DNA from: Strigops habroptila
Taxonomy: Eukaryota > Chordata > Aves > Psittaciformes > Psittacidae
Assembly: GCF_004027225.2 (NCBI RefSeq)
Contig: NC_044298.2
Span: 1,441,793 to 1,505,792 of the forward strand
DNA: 64,000 nt
Direction of reading: 5' to 3'
A model generated the notes under the pieces. That model searched no databases. It worked only from the letters and a program-made list of their open reading frames with translations, and was not told where the DNA came from. A program made the position numbers and the translations under genes. This document shows, in pieces, positions 32,304 through 45,002 of the stretch. Position 1 is the stretch's first letter; each line of letters opens with the position of its first letter.

Positions 32304-32654
32304 ATGTCCTGCTCTGACCTGTGTGCTCCCACTTCCTGTGGCCCAACCTCACTGGCAAATAGCTGCAATGAGCCCTGTGTCAGGCAGTGCCAGGACTCCC
32401 GCGTGGTGATCCAGCCCTCTCCTGTGGTGGTGACCCTGCCCGGACCCATCCTCAGCTCCTTCCCTCAGAACACCGCCGTAGGATCCTCCACCTCCGCTGC
32501 CGTTGGCAGCATCCTGAGTGAGGAGGGAGTGCCCATCAACTCTGGCAGCTCCTTGGGATTAGGGAGCTTTGGCTACCCAGGCCTGGGCAGTGGGTACAGC
32601 CAGCCTTACCACCACTACAACACCTACCGCAGTGGCTTTAGTGAGCCATGCTGA
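32304..32654 (+). CDS. Feather-like beta-keratin 2 (116 aa), mosaic with feather keratin
   Basis: The 5' part ([20 protein letters not shown]) and the 3' part ([11 protein letters not shown]..., ending SGFSEPC) are feather-like. The middle, about 32386-32541, is nearly identical to the feather genes: it encodes SRVVIQ and [20 protein letters not shown], with about four silent differences from feather gene 6. The other feather-like genes have STVVIQ and [13 protein letters not shown] there. This is strong evidence for inter-subfamily gene conversion. Cys4-type changes: Tyr4 is Ser, Pro16 is Ser, and the tail has HH in place of RR. Exon 2 starts at 32283. The frame is intact, so a functional protein is likely. 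Confidence 0.93.
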   Translation: MSCSDLCAPTSCGPTSLANSCNEPCVRQCQDSRVVIQPSPVVVTLPGPILSSFPQNTAVGSSTSAAVGSILSEEGVPINSGSSLGLGSFGYPGLGSGYSQPYHHYNTYRSGFSEPC

Positions 32655-33003
32655 AGTGAGAGGAGAAAGTGGAAAGAAATGACCAGGAATGCTGAAGCAC
32701 GACACGACACAGGATTGAGCTCATGGCCATGGTTTTCAGATGTGATGTTAGACACCCACAATTCCACCTGAAGTTAATGCAGCCATGGAAGCTTCTAAAA
32801 TCATGCCTTTGATTGTCTTATTCTTTGAATACTTCATACTTCTGATGAAATATTATTTTTTCTATTGCTGTAAGTGCAACTTTATTGTCTCAGTTCATAG
32901 CAGCACTGAGAAAAGTAACCCGTGGTGAGAGACGCATTAGCTGTTGTCTTACTGAATCCTAGAAATATATACTTTGTACTTTTTCATTCTGCTTTTTGCC
33001 CTC

Positions 33004-33009
33004 GTTAAA
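33004..33009 (+). terminator. Degenerate poly(A) signal (GTTAAA), feather-like gene 2
   Basis: GTTAAAGTTATGCTGCATCA sits where the other genes have ATTAAAGTT(T)ATGCTGC. The first base of the hexamer is changed, so 3' processing may be less efficient or use another site. Confidence 0.55.
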
Positions 33010-33049
33010 GTTATGCTGCATCACTATCCAAGTCTTCTGGTGTTTGTTT

Positions 33050-35525
33050 GAAAAACCTTCAGCAGCTCCCTTTTGGTAAGATTTCTCACTGTTCCTCTGT
33101 TTTATTAATCAAAAGCTACTTTTCCATGTTGACTAGAGTTAAGTATTTTTAGCTGATGACCTCTCTGCTAAGAGATCATTTTACAGCCAGGAAACTTGGG
33201 GATATTGTGTAGATGTGGTCGATAGTTCATAAAAAATAGAGGCTGTTTGAGAAAACAAATTAGTCACATTGTAGCAAAGTGGATACTATGTATTGATATG
33301 TATCTACTTTGCATAAACATACCACGTTTGCTACTTTTCCTTCCCCAACTCTGGCTTTCATCACGAGGATAAGACCGTGTGCTTAAAGTGCTTGTTACCA
33401 AATTTCTCTCCTTCATTTGGAAGCATTTCTGAGCCGAGTGGGACCCAAAACTGAGAGTTTGGATGGGAATACTCTCAGACGAGACCTGCTCCCCCTGCAA
33501 ATCATATTGAATATCTTTTATAACTAATGCCAATCTATCTAAGGCTACTCAAATGTCGATTTGTAACTCGTGTTGTAAATTGAACTGCTGGTGCCTCTGT
33601 GGGTCTTCATGGGCTGGTGCTGAAATAGGCTGACAGAGGTACTTGTGTACGCTCACTGGTTGTAGGTATCTGTGGGGTAAATGACAGGTTGATTTTTCAC
33701 CCCATGGGAAAGTCTAATTTCAAAGCATATTTTGAGCATGAAAACCTTTCTTTTCTTACTGCATAGAAAGGCTTTAAAAGGATGTGTGTTAGTCCTGAGT
33801 CTCCAGCTCCAAATAAGCAGTCTGTGATCTTTTCTTTCCTAAATGACTAATGGAAATAAATGTAAAATCAGGGACCTGGCATCTAATTGCATCAAAATGC
33901 ACCAGAGTGATACCTCACGTAGTGCCTGGCAGAAACAATGCCCAGTGAAAAGGGTTTATACCAATAGTTACTGGCAATCTCTTGCTCTGAGGTGATGGAT
34001 TACAAGCATGCATTCATCAGTCTGGGTGGCACCAAGACACTGTTCTGCAAGGAAGGTGGATCTGACACATAGGGCCATGGGTAGAGAAATACCAATTGCA
34101 CTCTTACAATCTGAAATATAATTAAAATCTCCATTTCAAACATATTTGAATAATAAGCAAAGGCCACACATTTGGGGTGTGGTGTCTTGCAGTGTTTCGG
34201 GTGAGTAACTTTCTTCCCTCCAGGGTAAATTAATTTTTGTTGTTGTTTTCTTTTACTGTTCCTATTGAATGCCAGCCTAATGACCATGCTACATCTGGCT
34301 GTTTGCAGAAATACCCCACAGATCTGTATGCGGTAGTTTTTTTGTCAAAAAGGGAAATTGTAACATAAATTGATGAGGTTTATCAAACCACAGTCAAATG
34401 CAAAACCAGACCTCAAATTTTAGTAATTTAAAAGTTGTTCATAGCAGTATTTGAATAACATTAACAATGAAAATAGATATATTAAAGTATGAACTCAAGG
34501 ACTACATATCTACCTATATTTGAACACCTTTGCCTTGAGGGAAGCTCTCTGAGCAGAGGAAGCTAAAGCTGCAAAGCTCAAATCACAAGCTTTGCCTACA
34601 CCAAAAGGCATCTGAGATTAAACATACAGCAGGTACCACTCATCTGCCTGGGCTAAATAACAAATTATAGCAAACAATGAGTGGTGGGTTGCAATAAAAA
34701 GAGCAGTGTCAGGCAGAGGCATCCAGTCTGACTGAGTTGAACAACCTTATGCTATAGATACATCTTCTGTTTTAAGCAATAAGCCAGAATTTGCTAATAC
34801 CATGGGAGCATTAAGCAGAGTTCACTGTCAGTCACCTGGAAGCAGGTGTCCTAGATTATTCTGTGAACTTCGAATGGTGTGTAGGACATGCAGTCTGCTC
34901 CTAATGTTGTCAATAAGCATCTATATTAATACAATTAGCTAAGAATGAGGTTCGAGATAAAAGCAAGAACTATCAGAACCATTGTGAATGGTGAGAGAAA
35001 GGAGACCTCTGAGTTGCAAGAACTTTTTCAGATTAGTTCAACTTCTCAAAGCCTCCGAGCCATCAATTTCTTTATATGAGCTAATTAATTACCATTAAAA
35101 ATTGATTGCAGATGGTGCTCTTATTTCCAGGGAAATGTCCCTTTTCTGTGTGTCTTTTTCTCCATGCACATATTTGGAGTCACTTTTGTGTCTGGAGCCG
35201 TTACAAGGGGATTACTGTGAGTAAACTTCCAGTTCCATTCTGATTAAGGTTTTTTGTTCAGACAGTTAGTCACTCGCTGTTGTCTCAGGAGGATGTTCTC
35301 ACATTATGCAAAGAATTGTAATTATGATGTGAATATATAGATCTGTCCTTGATCGTACAAAAAACCCTGTGAACTTCTGATTCACTCACTTGAATTCATC
35401 TCTAAGATCAGGCCATTAAATCTTTCTGCCTGTACGATAAATTGATCGGAGTTAGAACAATAATTATTGTAATTCTTTTCAAGGAAGGCTGTAGACAGCT
35501 TTGAAAATATTGCTAGATCTTTTTT
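33050..35525. other. Intergenic region
   Basis: No gene is supported. Nothing recognisable apart from generic AT-rich spacer. Confidence 0.55.
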
Positions 35526-35529
35526 ACTT

Positions 35530-35720
35530 TAAACTCTTAGTTTGAGACCCTCCTTTGGAACACTGTGTCCAGTTCTGGTGTCCTCAACGTAAGAAGGACA
35601 CGGAGCTGTTGAAGCAAATCCAGAGGAGGCCACGAGGATGACTGGGGGTGGAGCACCTCGTGTATGGAGGCAGGCTGAGAACATTGAGGCTGTTCAGCCC
35701 GGAGAAGAGAAGCTGCCTAC
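35530..35720 (+). mobile_element. CR1 LINE internal fragment
   Basis: GTGTCCAGTTCTGGTGTCCT, AGAAGGACACGGAGCTGTTG, AGAGGAGGCCACGAGGATGA and GTTCAGCCCGGAGAAGAGAA match the end of CR1 ORF2 and closely parallel 50240-50390. No tail is present, so the fragment is internal. Confidence 0.85.
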
Positions 35721-35864
35721 CCCTTAGAATATAGAGAAGTACTGAGTAATAGGGAGGGTTGGTGAATCTAGAAAAGGTTAGGCCAATTTATTTGAGAATC
35801 TCCTTGAATTATGTGATGGTTTAAACCAAACCTTGAGCCATTTCTTTAATTAAAAATAAAATAC

Positions 35865-36423
35865 TGTCATGGTTTAAGTCCAGCCAGTAACTCAGAACCA
35901 AACAGACACTCGTTCACTCCTGCTCTTCTTCCTCCCCCCACTTCCGGAGGGATGGGGAGGTGAATCAGAAGGATGTAATTCCCACAGGTTTAGATAAGAA
36001 CAGTCCAGTAACTAAAGTATAATACAAAACTACTACTGCTACCACCAATAATAATAAGGGAAATAACAAGAAGAGAGAATACAATTGCTCACCACCCACT
36101 GACCGACACCCAGCCCAACCTGAGCAGCCATCTGGGCCTTCCAGACAACTCCTCCAGTTTATATACTGGGCATAACATGCTGTGGTATGGAATATCCCTT
36201 TGGCTAGTTTGGGTCAGGTGTCCTTTCTCTGCTTCCTCCCAGCTTCCCCTCCTCCTTGGCAGAGCATGAGACTGAGAAAGTCCTTGATGGGAGTAAACAT
36301 TACTTAGCAACAACTAAAAACATCGGTGTTATCAGCATTGTTCCCAGGTTGAAAGTCAAAACCACAGCACTGCACCAGCCACCAAAAAGGAGAAAAATGA
36401 CTGCCACTGCTGAACCCAGGACA
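35865..36423 (+). mobile_element. Solo LTR of an ERVL-like endogenous retrovirus
   Basis: A 559-bp element begins TGTCATGGTTTAAGTCCAGC and ends CTGAACCCAGGACA, with TG...CA termini. It is flanked by a perfect 5-bp direct repeat, AATAC (35860-35864 and 36424-36428). A 5-bp target duplication and this TGTCATGGTTTAA start fit class III (ERVL-type) avian LTRs. No internal retroviral genes are present, so it is a solo LTR left by recombination. It lies between feather-like genes 2 and 3. Confidence 0.85.
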
Positions 36424-36429
36424 AATACT

Positions 36430-37845
36430 TCAATTCCTGCAGCCAGGAACAGCGACATAAATCTTAGAACCCAATAACTGACCTGCACCTTCAAATCTTA
36501 ATAATATATTATTATAGCAGTGATATGAGAATTCAAATATGGGTCACGTATCTTAAATTTGCACATATGATCTTTTGCATGCTTAGCACTTTAATAAAAG
36601 CTTCTGATAAACTTTGAAGTTCTCAGGAACCTATGACCAAGCCAAACAAGTTTCTGTTCCCAGGGGATCTTCACAAAGACACGCCTAATTTAAAGATGAT
36701 TTACATGTCTCAGTAGTTCAAGTGCTAGAAGAGCAGAAACCTCAGTACTAATCTCTCTGCCTAGGATTGCTTATGTATTTTGCTCATTTATTATTTATCC
36801 TGCACCCCCACACACTCCCAAAAAGGGTCAATTTCATTGTGCAATCCAAAGACAGCTGTAAAGTGACAGCAAAATTGACTACAAGTGAAGAAGTTATACT
36901 TTTTGCACTTCTCCAACTGGCACCATTGGTCTACAACATATCTATACCAGACATTGCAGGGTAGCTGGAGAACTGAATGCTGCAATAGGAAAGGAAGAAT
37001 TCATGTGTGTGATGTCTGCCTCCACAGCTGACTTTTGGAAATCCTTATCTTTTGCAGAACTCTTCCTTGAGAACAAGTGTCACCAAATAATGCATATTTA
37101 TGCATGTGAAAGTTAACCTAAAGCCAGTTGCTGATATTTTGAGACCTGAGATGAGAATAAAAGTGAATTTGTGGATTCTGTGAAGAACTCCTAAGAGGTC
37201 AGGCCCAGGATTAGAGACAGACTCTTCCACAGAAGTGCCATCACTTGATATTATCTCATTAGACTGGACTTTTAATACTGTTTTTTGTTTCTTCTTCCAT
37301 GCCAAAGGAACAGTATCTGGTGTGTTTTTCTAGTTATCTCTCAGCCTTTGTACACAGCCATAATACTTCAGTTTCTTCTGATTCTCACAGGGTTCTTCAG
37401 TGTCCCTTCCTTTTAACAGTATTTGTGTTTCTTCTCTAATTTTGGGGCTGGAGTTGGGTGAAAATTGTGTGTAGTCCTGACCATTTTCTGGAAAATTCAG
37501 TCTCTCTTTTCCCTAAAAGCAGCTTGAATCCCCAAACTACAAGTGCTCACTGGTTGACTTCCAAAAGCTGAAATTCTTCATGATTTCCAACAGGATTTAC
37601 CTTGCAGAGGAGGGTACAAGGGACTGTATTATGTAAATTAAGCTTAATCTCCTTTAATGACACCAAGCAGATCCAAAAGGGGTTTGAAGGCAGAATAAAT
37701 TCTTCTGAATTAATCATTCTAGTGTTTGCAGAAATTAACTTGGCCCAGAGTATTTTAAGATGAAAGAGACTTGTGGTCAGATATACATGCCACAAGATAA
37801 GGAAGTGAAGCACTAATAAACACAAATACTGAGGCAAAAAAACAT
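36430..37845. other. Intergenic region
   Basis: No gene is supported. 36590-36740 is weakly similar to 43020-43160 (CAGGGGATCTTC / CAGGAGATCTTC and neighbouring blocks), consistent with duplicated spacers. Confidence 0.5.
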
Positions 37846-37849
37846 GTAA

Positions 37850-37986
37850 TCAGTAGTGGCTCATAGCTAACTTCATGCACAAAGAATGCCTCAAGTTGTT
37901 GGGCAACCTGGAACTCAGTATAAAAACCTGAGCGTCTCAAGGCTCTTCCATCCATTTCTCTTTCCTTCTTTGCCTTGGTGAACAGG
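37850..37986 (+). promoter_or_regulatory. Promoter and non-coding exon 1, feather-like gene 3
   Basis: AACTTCATGCACAAAGAATGCC matches the ATGCACAAAG element of the other promoters, but no GTAAACA is seen. TATAAAAA starts at 37919. Exon 1 (about 37949-37986) contains CCATTTCTCTTTCCTTC and ends GTGAACAGG before GTAAGT. The intron is 37987-38760 (774 bp). Confidence 0.75.
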
Positions 37987-38781
37987 GTAAGTCTGAACCC
38001 ATTTCTTCTCTCTTCATATGTTGAGCTTTTGCCTTGATGATTATGTAGTTTTTCCTCCTAAATGTTGTACATTCAGAAAGGCGTTTTCATATGAAAGAGA
38101 AAGTTTTCTGTTGGTGGTCAGTTATAAAAATCATTGAATGGGGAGCTTAACCAGAAGTTAGAGAGCTAGGTCTATTTATTCAACTTTGGGATCCAAACAA
38201 GTTTTCAGGTCCTGCAGCTGAACATAAAAACCTGTAGTGAATTCTTGGGTCTGTTCAGAGTAGTGTGTTGGTCTGTGGAGACTTCAGCTAAGGCCAGATC
38301 AGAAAACCACAGGGATATTGACCAATACTGGCAGTCCTGGATCACCAGCTCTCCACATAGAGCCCATGCCTGCCTTTGAAACTCAACTCTTGGTTCTTCT
38401 GTAAGCAAGGAGTGACTTTCTCCATCCTCCAAATCTGCAGACAGATTTGCACTGTAACTTCTAAGATCTGCTAATCATTTCAATATTAACAACAATACCC
38501 CAAACTAGGGTGTTCCAGGATTCAGCTGCCTGTTTCTATTCCATATAGAACAAAAATCAAGTGCTTAAGCTTCTATTTTCCACTTTCTAAAACCTGGAAA
38601 AGGGACCTCCAAGAGATGTCTCCTTAAAGAAAATTCAAGCTCAATCCTGTAGAATATCATCTTGTCTGTGATAAACTCCCCTTATCAGAGAATTCAAGCT
38701 GTACAAATAGAGTTTGATTTAAATTCTTGTATTGCATTTCTTCTTTCTTTTGTGTTTCAGATTTATTTCCATCCCACAGAC

Positions 38782-39132
38782 ATGTCTTGCTATGACCTGT
38801 GCCCCCCTGCTTCCTGTGGCCCAACTCCACTGGCAAATAGCTGCAATGAGCCCTGTGTCAGGCAATGTCAGGACTCAACAGTGGTGATCCAGCCCTCTCC
38901 TGTGGTGGTGACCCTGCCTGGACCCATCCTCAGCTCCTTCCCCCAGAACACCGCTGTGGGATCCTCAGCATCTGCAGCTGTTGGGAGTGCTCTCAGTGCT
39001 GGAGGGATCCCCATCTCCTCTGGCAGCTCCTCGGGATTAGGGAGCTTTGGCTATCCAGGCCTAGGCAATGGGTACAGCCGGCCTTACCGTCGCTACACCA
39101 CCTACCGCAGTGGCTTCTATGGGCCGTGCTAA
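38782..39132 (+). CDS. Feather-like beta-keratin 3 (116 aa)
   Basis: The archetype of the four feather-like genes. Cys residues are at 3, 7, 12, 21, 25 and 29, with a core [17 protein letters not shown] and the segment [16 protein letters not shown]. The Gly/Ser linker is [17 protein letters not shown], and the basic Tyr-rich tail is [17 protein letters not shown]. It closely resembles feather-like gene 1 in the second half. The frame extends upstream to an ATG at 38662, but that lies in the intron: exon 2 starts at 38761 after TTGTGTTTCAG, and 38782 is 21 bp in. Promoter, splice sites and poly(A) signal are intact. Confidence 0.94.
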   Translation: MSCYDLCPPASCGPTPLANSCNEPCVRQCQDSTVVIQPSPVVVTLPGPILSSFPQNTAVGSSASAAVGSALSAGGIPISSGSSSGLGSFGYPGLGNGYSRPYRRYTTYRSGFYGPC

Positions 39133-39566
39133 AGCGTGAGAAGTGAGCTGGAAGAAATGACCAGGAACGCTGAAGCACGACATGGCACAGGACTGAGCTG
39201 ATGGCCATGGTTTTCAGATGCGGTGTTAGACACCCACAACCTGAAGTTTATGGAGCTGTGGGAGCTTGACATCTCCTAAAATCAGGCCTTTGCTTGTCTT
39301 ACTTTTGTTATGCTTTACTTTACATTTCTCATCAAAAGTCTTGTTCTCTCATGCTTTTTTTGTATTTGACAATGACTAGGGAAAATACGTAATAATTAGA
39401 AATTGTTTTGCATGGCTGAATTAGTACAGTTCACTTAAAAATGAAGAAGGAAGATGTCATTTTGCTGAGCGTGTCTTTGTGAGAGGGATGAGTGGGTACT
39501 GTCCTTAGTGGACCATGGAAATGTATTCCTTATAATTTACATTGATTCCTTCCGTTCCTCAGCCTC

Positions 39567-39572
39567 ATTAAA
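39567..39572 (+). terminator. Poly(A) signal ATTAAA, feather-like gene 3
   Basis: CTCATTAAATTTGTGCTGCA lies about 435 bp after the stop and matches the family context. Confidence 0.8.
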
Positions 39573-39599
39573 TTTGTGCTGCATCATATTCTGAGTTGG

Positions 39600-42500
39600 C
39601 CTGTACTTCTTTCTTCTCCCAGCCCCTTTTCCAGTTTGTCTGTACTGAACCAGGTCCCTTTACAAGTCATCAGTTCCAGAAAACACTGTGTACATAACTT
39701 CATATTCATTGCCAAAGGAGAAGGAGCCAGATTGCAGTTGTGGAAAAAGTTTTTCTGTTGTCTATATGTGCTAAATCAAGCCTGAGAAATTATCAAAGGC
39801 TGGAAAGAAATGATGGTCACCTGTAATAGGTGTGTCTCCTGTTGTTGCATAAGCAGGAAATTTTAAACTAAGGAAGCTTCTTCTGTTACGCTTTAAAGAC
39901 CCTTTACCTACAGTACCATGAAGATGGAAAAAGGCTGTTTGTTTTAATATTCCTCTTTTATGAGAATATGTTTGTTTTGAGATGAATGTCTTTGAAGGGG
40001 GGTGAGAATGGAGCAATAAGCTGATTTGAGAAGGGGGAAATTCAGTGAAAAGCTCACTGAAGGGATTACTGTTTCTCCTTATCCTTCCATAGATGTAATA
40101 GATGAGTATCTTTGTAAAAAAAGAGGATAGAGGGATACAGCAGGAAAAGTTACTAGGAACACTCAAAATTATAGAAATAAACCTTTTTCTGAAGCACTGC
40201 ATCCACTCCTCAGCTTGTTGCACCAATAGGATATATGTGCTATTACTTGGGCAACCTAGAAGATGATTGCGGTTTTCTTTATCCTGTCTGTGATACTTTG
40301 GAAGACTCCTTTAAAAGGAGGGAGAGATTATGCTTTTCCTAAGCACAGCTGAGATTGCTCAGGGCAGAGGTGGTAGGGGGATGTGATAAGCTGGAACACT
40401 CATTTGAATGGAGCTTAGAGCTTTCTGATGGGTGCAGCACCTCTCGGCATCTGAGATCAGGCCCTGGTAAGTCTCAGAGGGAAGAAAGACAAGGCTGTGT
40501 GGAACTGGCCTTTGAAATTTGCTGGCCTGGAAGCATGTTGGGGAGAAAGATGAAAAGATTTGAAGTTCTAAGCCTTTCTTAGTGTGTCTTTATAATCTGA
40601 CTCCTATTTGTTGTGTCTGGTAGATCTATACTTCATCAGGCATTGCTTTGGTTGGCTGTGTTGTAATAAAGGTGGTGTTTAGAGACTGGGAGCTTTGGTC
40701 CTTACAGGAAAAAGGTTTGAAAAGCTCTGCCTGGAGGCTCTGGATGATTTAATGTCTTGACAGCCCATACAACTCACAGCCTGATATCTCTAAAACTTCT
40801 TTCTTGGAGTCTTTGTCTGTGCCTGTACAGACTGATGTTGAACTGTAATTAAAGCCAGGGAAAGATGTTGATGAAGTTATACCGACTACAGTCATTAGCG
40901 GAACTAAATCAAAGGAGGTTCATCAGTCCCATTGAAGAATTAATAATTTTAAGGAGTAGGTTTTCTTAATAAACAACAAAAGAGAATGGAAATTTAGCAG
41001 TTTGATATTATAATACAGTAGAAGGCTGGTCTGAATTAAATATATAATCTATTTTTTTCCATCTCAGCTGAAACTATTGCTGGATCAAAGAGGATGCATT
41101 CCAAAGAAGTCATCATTCATTTGCAGTTGTTGCAAAATTGCTTTCTCTTATGGATTAAACTTGTGTATCTAACACAGCAGAGAAGTTACAATTCCACAGT
41201 ATTGATATGGCTGGAAAGAATTACGGCTGAGGTACCACAGTGCAGGTATCTTTAACATATCCAGTTGGTCAGATAATGACATTTCTCATGATGAAGTACA
41301 TTTTCCTACTCTTGCAATCCCCTTTTGCAGTTCCCTCTTAAGCTTTCTTCTAATCAAATCTTTCAAACCTTTTTGCAGAGATAAGCCCTGTGCATGTAAG
41401 CTCTTTCCAAAGTTAGGATCTTTCCCCAAGTGATCAGAAATTGTAGCAGAAAGAACTGACTTTTTTTGGGTTAAATTTTATTGTAGCTACAAGTGTAGCA
41501 ATGTCCCAAAGTAAAAGGTTTCTCTGTATGGTTTCGTAGTTAATCAGAAACTGTTTTAGCCACTGCTGTAGTATATGAACTTTCTAGGCAAGAAAAGCTC
41601 AGGTGCTGCCTTTCAAGTTATTATCATGTTTGCTTTCGAAATGTTATACCACGTTAGACTGGGGTCTTCATAATTAGGCAGCATGAGTCAATAAAACATA
41701 GTATTAAACAATGAAACAGTAGCACAAAACCCAGTGCATGGTAATGTGCTTGGAGCGAAAGAATAGTCTGTGTCTTCTCTTTCTCACTTTATAAACTCAC
41801 ATCTGTTAATAGGTATTAGTGAACAGCTGGAACAAGTTGGTCCCATAGGAAAAAGAATAACATGAGATGTTTTTGCAGGATAATAAGTATTTGCTATTAT
41901 TGACAGTGAAAATGTATCTCGGTGCCAAATTTTGTAAAACTCAAACCAGAATTGTAGTGTCCGATGTGTATACAGGGATAAGAGATGAAGCAGAAAGGCT
42001 CTGAACACCAAGGGCTTTTACGACTTTCTTGGGCTGCCTGGAGGATCTGAGACTTTCTTGTACATTTATACATTTACTAACTAAGTCCTGCGTTTATTAG
42101 GTTTTCTTTTTTTTCTTGCATGTGGCTGGGTTCCCACTGATGAAATGGTTTTGTTTACTGTTTATGTTTATTGTCTGGACTTATCCTGGCGTTGGATGAA
42201 AACTGCAATCCATGGTGTCTCTTTCATCTTTTTGATTTACATCCATTAAGTATGCCTGGCTCCATCATACTGGCTCCACCCTCCCAAAATATGGATGAGT
42301 CAAAATTCAATTTGGTTAAGAATTTTGTCTGCTCTTCAGCACTTTGGTTACACCAGCCCATGAAAGTACCACCACTGTCACAGCAGGAGCTTTTAGTTTC
42401 AGCTCTGAATATGCAGCTTCATCCCAGATAAGTGGCTATGAGATTTAGGATCACTACTCTTTGTCGTATTCCAGTGAGCAACATCCCAAAGCTTTCAGCT

Positions 42501-44085
42501 CCTGGGATGAGGAGACTGAGCCAGCCAGGCTAACTTGACATACGATCACCTTCAGAAGAGGACTTGTGATTCTTTTTGTCACCATTATACCTTTTAATGA
42601 GTTTGTTTTCAAACCCACATACTTCCCTTATGGTCAATAGGTAATTATTCCTATAAAGGAAGATGTTTTTTTACATTTCGATACTGTAGTAGTATGTCTC
42701 TCTGTGTGCATCGGTAAGAACATTGGGGAAAGACTGTTGAATCTCAAGGGATAGGAGAGCTTCAACCAATAGTGTCACTAGTGGGGGCCATCACATGCCT
42801 AAGAACATCCAGTAACTGATTACTGGAATGGGGTTTTTAACGTGTCATTTTGTGGAAAGACTTATTTGTATTTTAAGTGAAGTACATCAGTTTGTGACAC
42901 CAAGGTGAGGAGGTTTGAGAAGTTCATTAGTAATCTTGGTAACAAACTGTAAACGCTGATCATGTTCAAATAGTGTCCCATACCTTCACATTTTCTGATA
43001 ATGCATCATTTGCATGTCTGAGCCATTGATGAAAATATGGTGTAGACTTTGAAGACTATTGTTCTTCAGAAGTGTACAATCAGCATTTATTTCCCAGGAG
43101 ATCTTCTTGAAGATACTCACATTTCAGAGATCATTTGCATGTCTCTAGCTAAGTGATTTAAACATTTGCTTTCAAAAGAGGAAAAAAGAACAAGAATATT
43201 ATGAACTGCTGTAAGTAGCTACCATTAATTTGGAGTATAATTTTGTATAATAGTGCAAGACACAGTAGGGGAAAATAATAATTTAATGACAAATGTAAAA
43301 CTGTTTGGCGTCTTTCATGACCCCGTAGGTAAACTTGTGCAAGACTTTCAGTGCCAGTGTCTTTGACTAGGCTAAAATTCACATGCGTCCTCAATCTGAT
43401 CTCAATTGTTTTCCTGGAGTTTGATGTAAGAAGAAAGCTAAAACTACAGACTCCTTAGATTAAGGACTTTGACACTCATTTCCCAAATTGAAAAGCTGTG
43501 TCTCAAATTCCTTCACGGAAGTATAGTAGTTTAATATTAAATGAATAGATCAGACTGCTATACTCTTTCATTGTTGTCTCCTGAGTCAAGGAAGTAAAAC
43601 ATGTTCCCTCAAATAATCTGTTTCCCAGTAAGTGCCTTGGAGACTGGAAAAGTGTAATCAGCTCTACTAAGTGCTGTCTGTAACAATCTTATTTGCTGAA
43701 TTTGTGCAGCTGTCTGGCTGTTTGAGACGAATTTGACAAAACTACAGTCCAATGGTCAGAAATGGTAACTTCTGGTCTTTTCAGAAAGGGATGTGTCAAA
43801 AACTTTTGCTCTCCATGAAGACAGAAAGGGGATTTCACAGGAGAGTTCACATGTGTCTTTATTACGTGTATTCATCTGTGTCAAATTATGTACATTTCAT
43901 ATACTGTCCTTAGGATGCAAAATAATTTCTTTAGTAACTCAGATGAATCAGCTGATCTGACCAGGAATTAACTGGGCTTGTAAGATCTTAAGATAAAATA
44001 AACATCTCTAGTGGAATGCATACATTATGGTGAGGAAATTAAATCAAGGCAATAAATACAAACAATGAGGAAAAAGTAAATCGTC
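39600..44085. other. Long AT-rich intergenic region
   Basis: No gene is supported in about 4.5 kb. Open frames are short and lack family features, splice context or promoter elements. It includes the duplicated spacer stretch at about 43020-43160. Confidence 0.55.
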
Positions 44086-44089
44086 AGCT

Positions 44090-44243
44090 GGGAATATTTT
44101 GCATACAAGTCTTCAGCGATTGGATGGTAAACAGCTACATACAATTATGTCTCAGGTCCTCAGGCACTCTTGGAAACAGTATAAAAGCCAGCACAGAGAG
44201 AGGTGCTGCCATTCACTTCTGCTTTTTTCTCCTTGGTGAAAAG
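44090..44243 (+). promoter_or_regulatory. Promoter and non-coding exon 1, feather-like gene 4
   Basis: TTTTGCATACAAG is followed by GATGGTAAACAGC (GTAAACA, as in the feather promoters) and TATAAAA at 44180-44186. Exon 1 (about 44211-44243) contains CACTTCTGCTTTTTTCTCC and ends GTGAAAAG before GTAAGT. The intron is 44244-44983 (740 bp). Confidence 0.8.
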
Positions 44244-44350
44244 GTAAGTCTGAATCTGCTGTGTATCTTTCAATGTCCTGAATTGTTGCCTCCATCTTAC
44301 TTGATTTTTACAGTCTTATCTATAGTAGTCGAAGGTTTATGATCTTTATC

Positions 44351-44369
44351 AGTGTGTGTGTGTGTGTGA
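44351..44369 (+). repeat. GT microsatellite
   Basis: A short uninterrupted GTGTGTGTGTGTGTGTG run in the intron of feather-like gene 4. Confidence 0.9.
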
Positions 44370-45002
44370 CCTCTGAGTAGCTCTTTCTCTAAAAAAGGGT
44401 AGCTCTTTGAAGGGTGGCAATTGCTGGCCACAGGTCTTCAGACTCATTGTTCATTTGTATCACTGGATCATTCAGTTCCAAGATGTTCAGATCTCATTGC
44501 TCAGCAGCTAGAAGTGAATGTGGAGAATCTGTACAGAGATTTTGGCTTTCTCAGAGCTTTTTCTGATAATAAATAAGATAGATAAGTGGGCTCAGATTTT
44601 CAAAAGTGTGCTGAACACTTGAAAAGTACATCCCTTCTCGCACCAGGATACTGTGAAAATAAGGTTTCTCCTAGCCATATCATACAGGAGATCATAAATC
44701 TTGTCCCTTGCTTCCCACATGTTGCAGGGCTGCACACATCCTGAAGGAGTGTTGTGGGAAATGAGCTATCAAAGGCTGCTTAGGAGCAGGTAGAGCTACC
44801 CCTTCAGCTGTCCTCTGTAGCACGCAGGAGTGTGGGTTTCACTGAAGTCTCCTTTGAACCTTAGACAAATACATTATTCCATTCTCCATATAGTCTCTTG
44901 CACCCTCCATCATCTTAGCAGCTTAATTTCATGACTATAATTACAACTTCTTTCTTGTATTTATTTCCTTCCCTGTGTTACAGACGGTTCCACCCTGCAA
45001 AC

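Noticed and set aside
39600-44085. Search for a further keratin gene in the long gap between feather-like genes 3 and 4
   Set aside because: No beta-core, CACTTCTCTTGCC-type exon 1 or TATA module was found.
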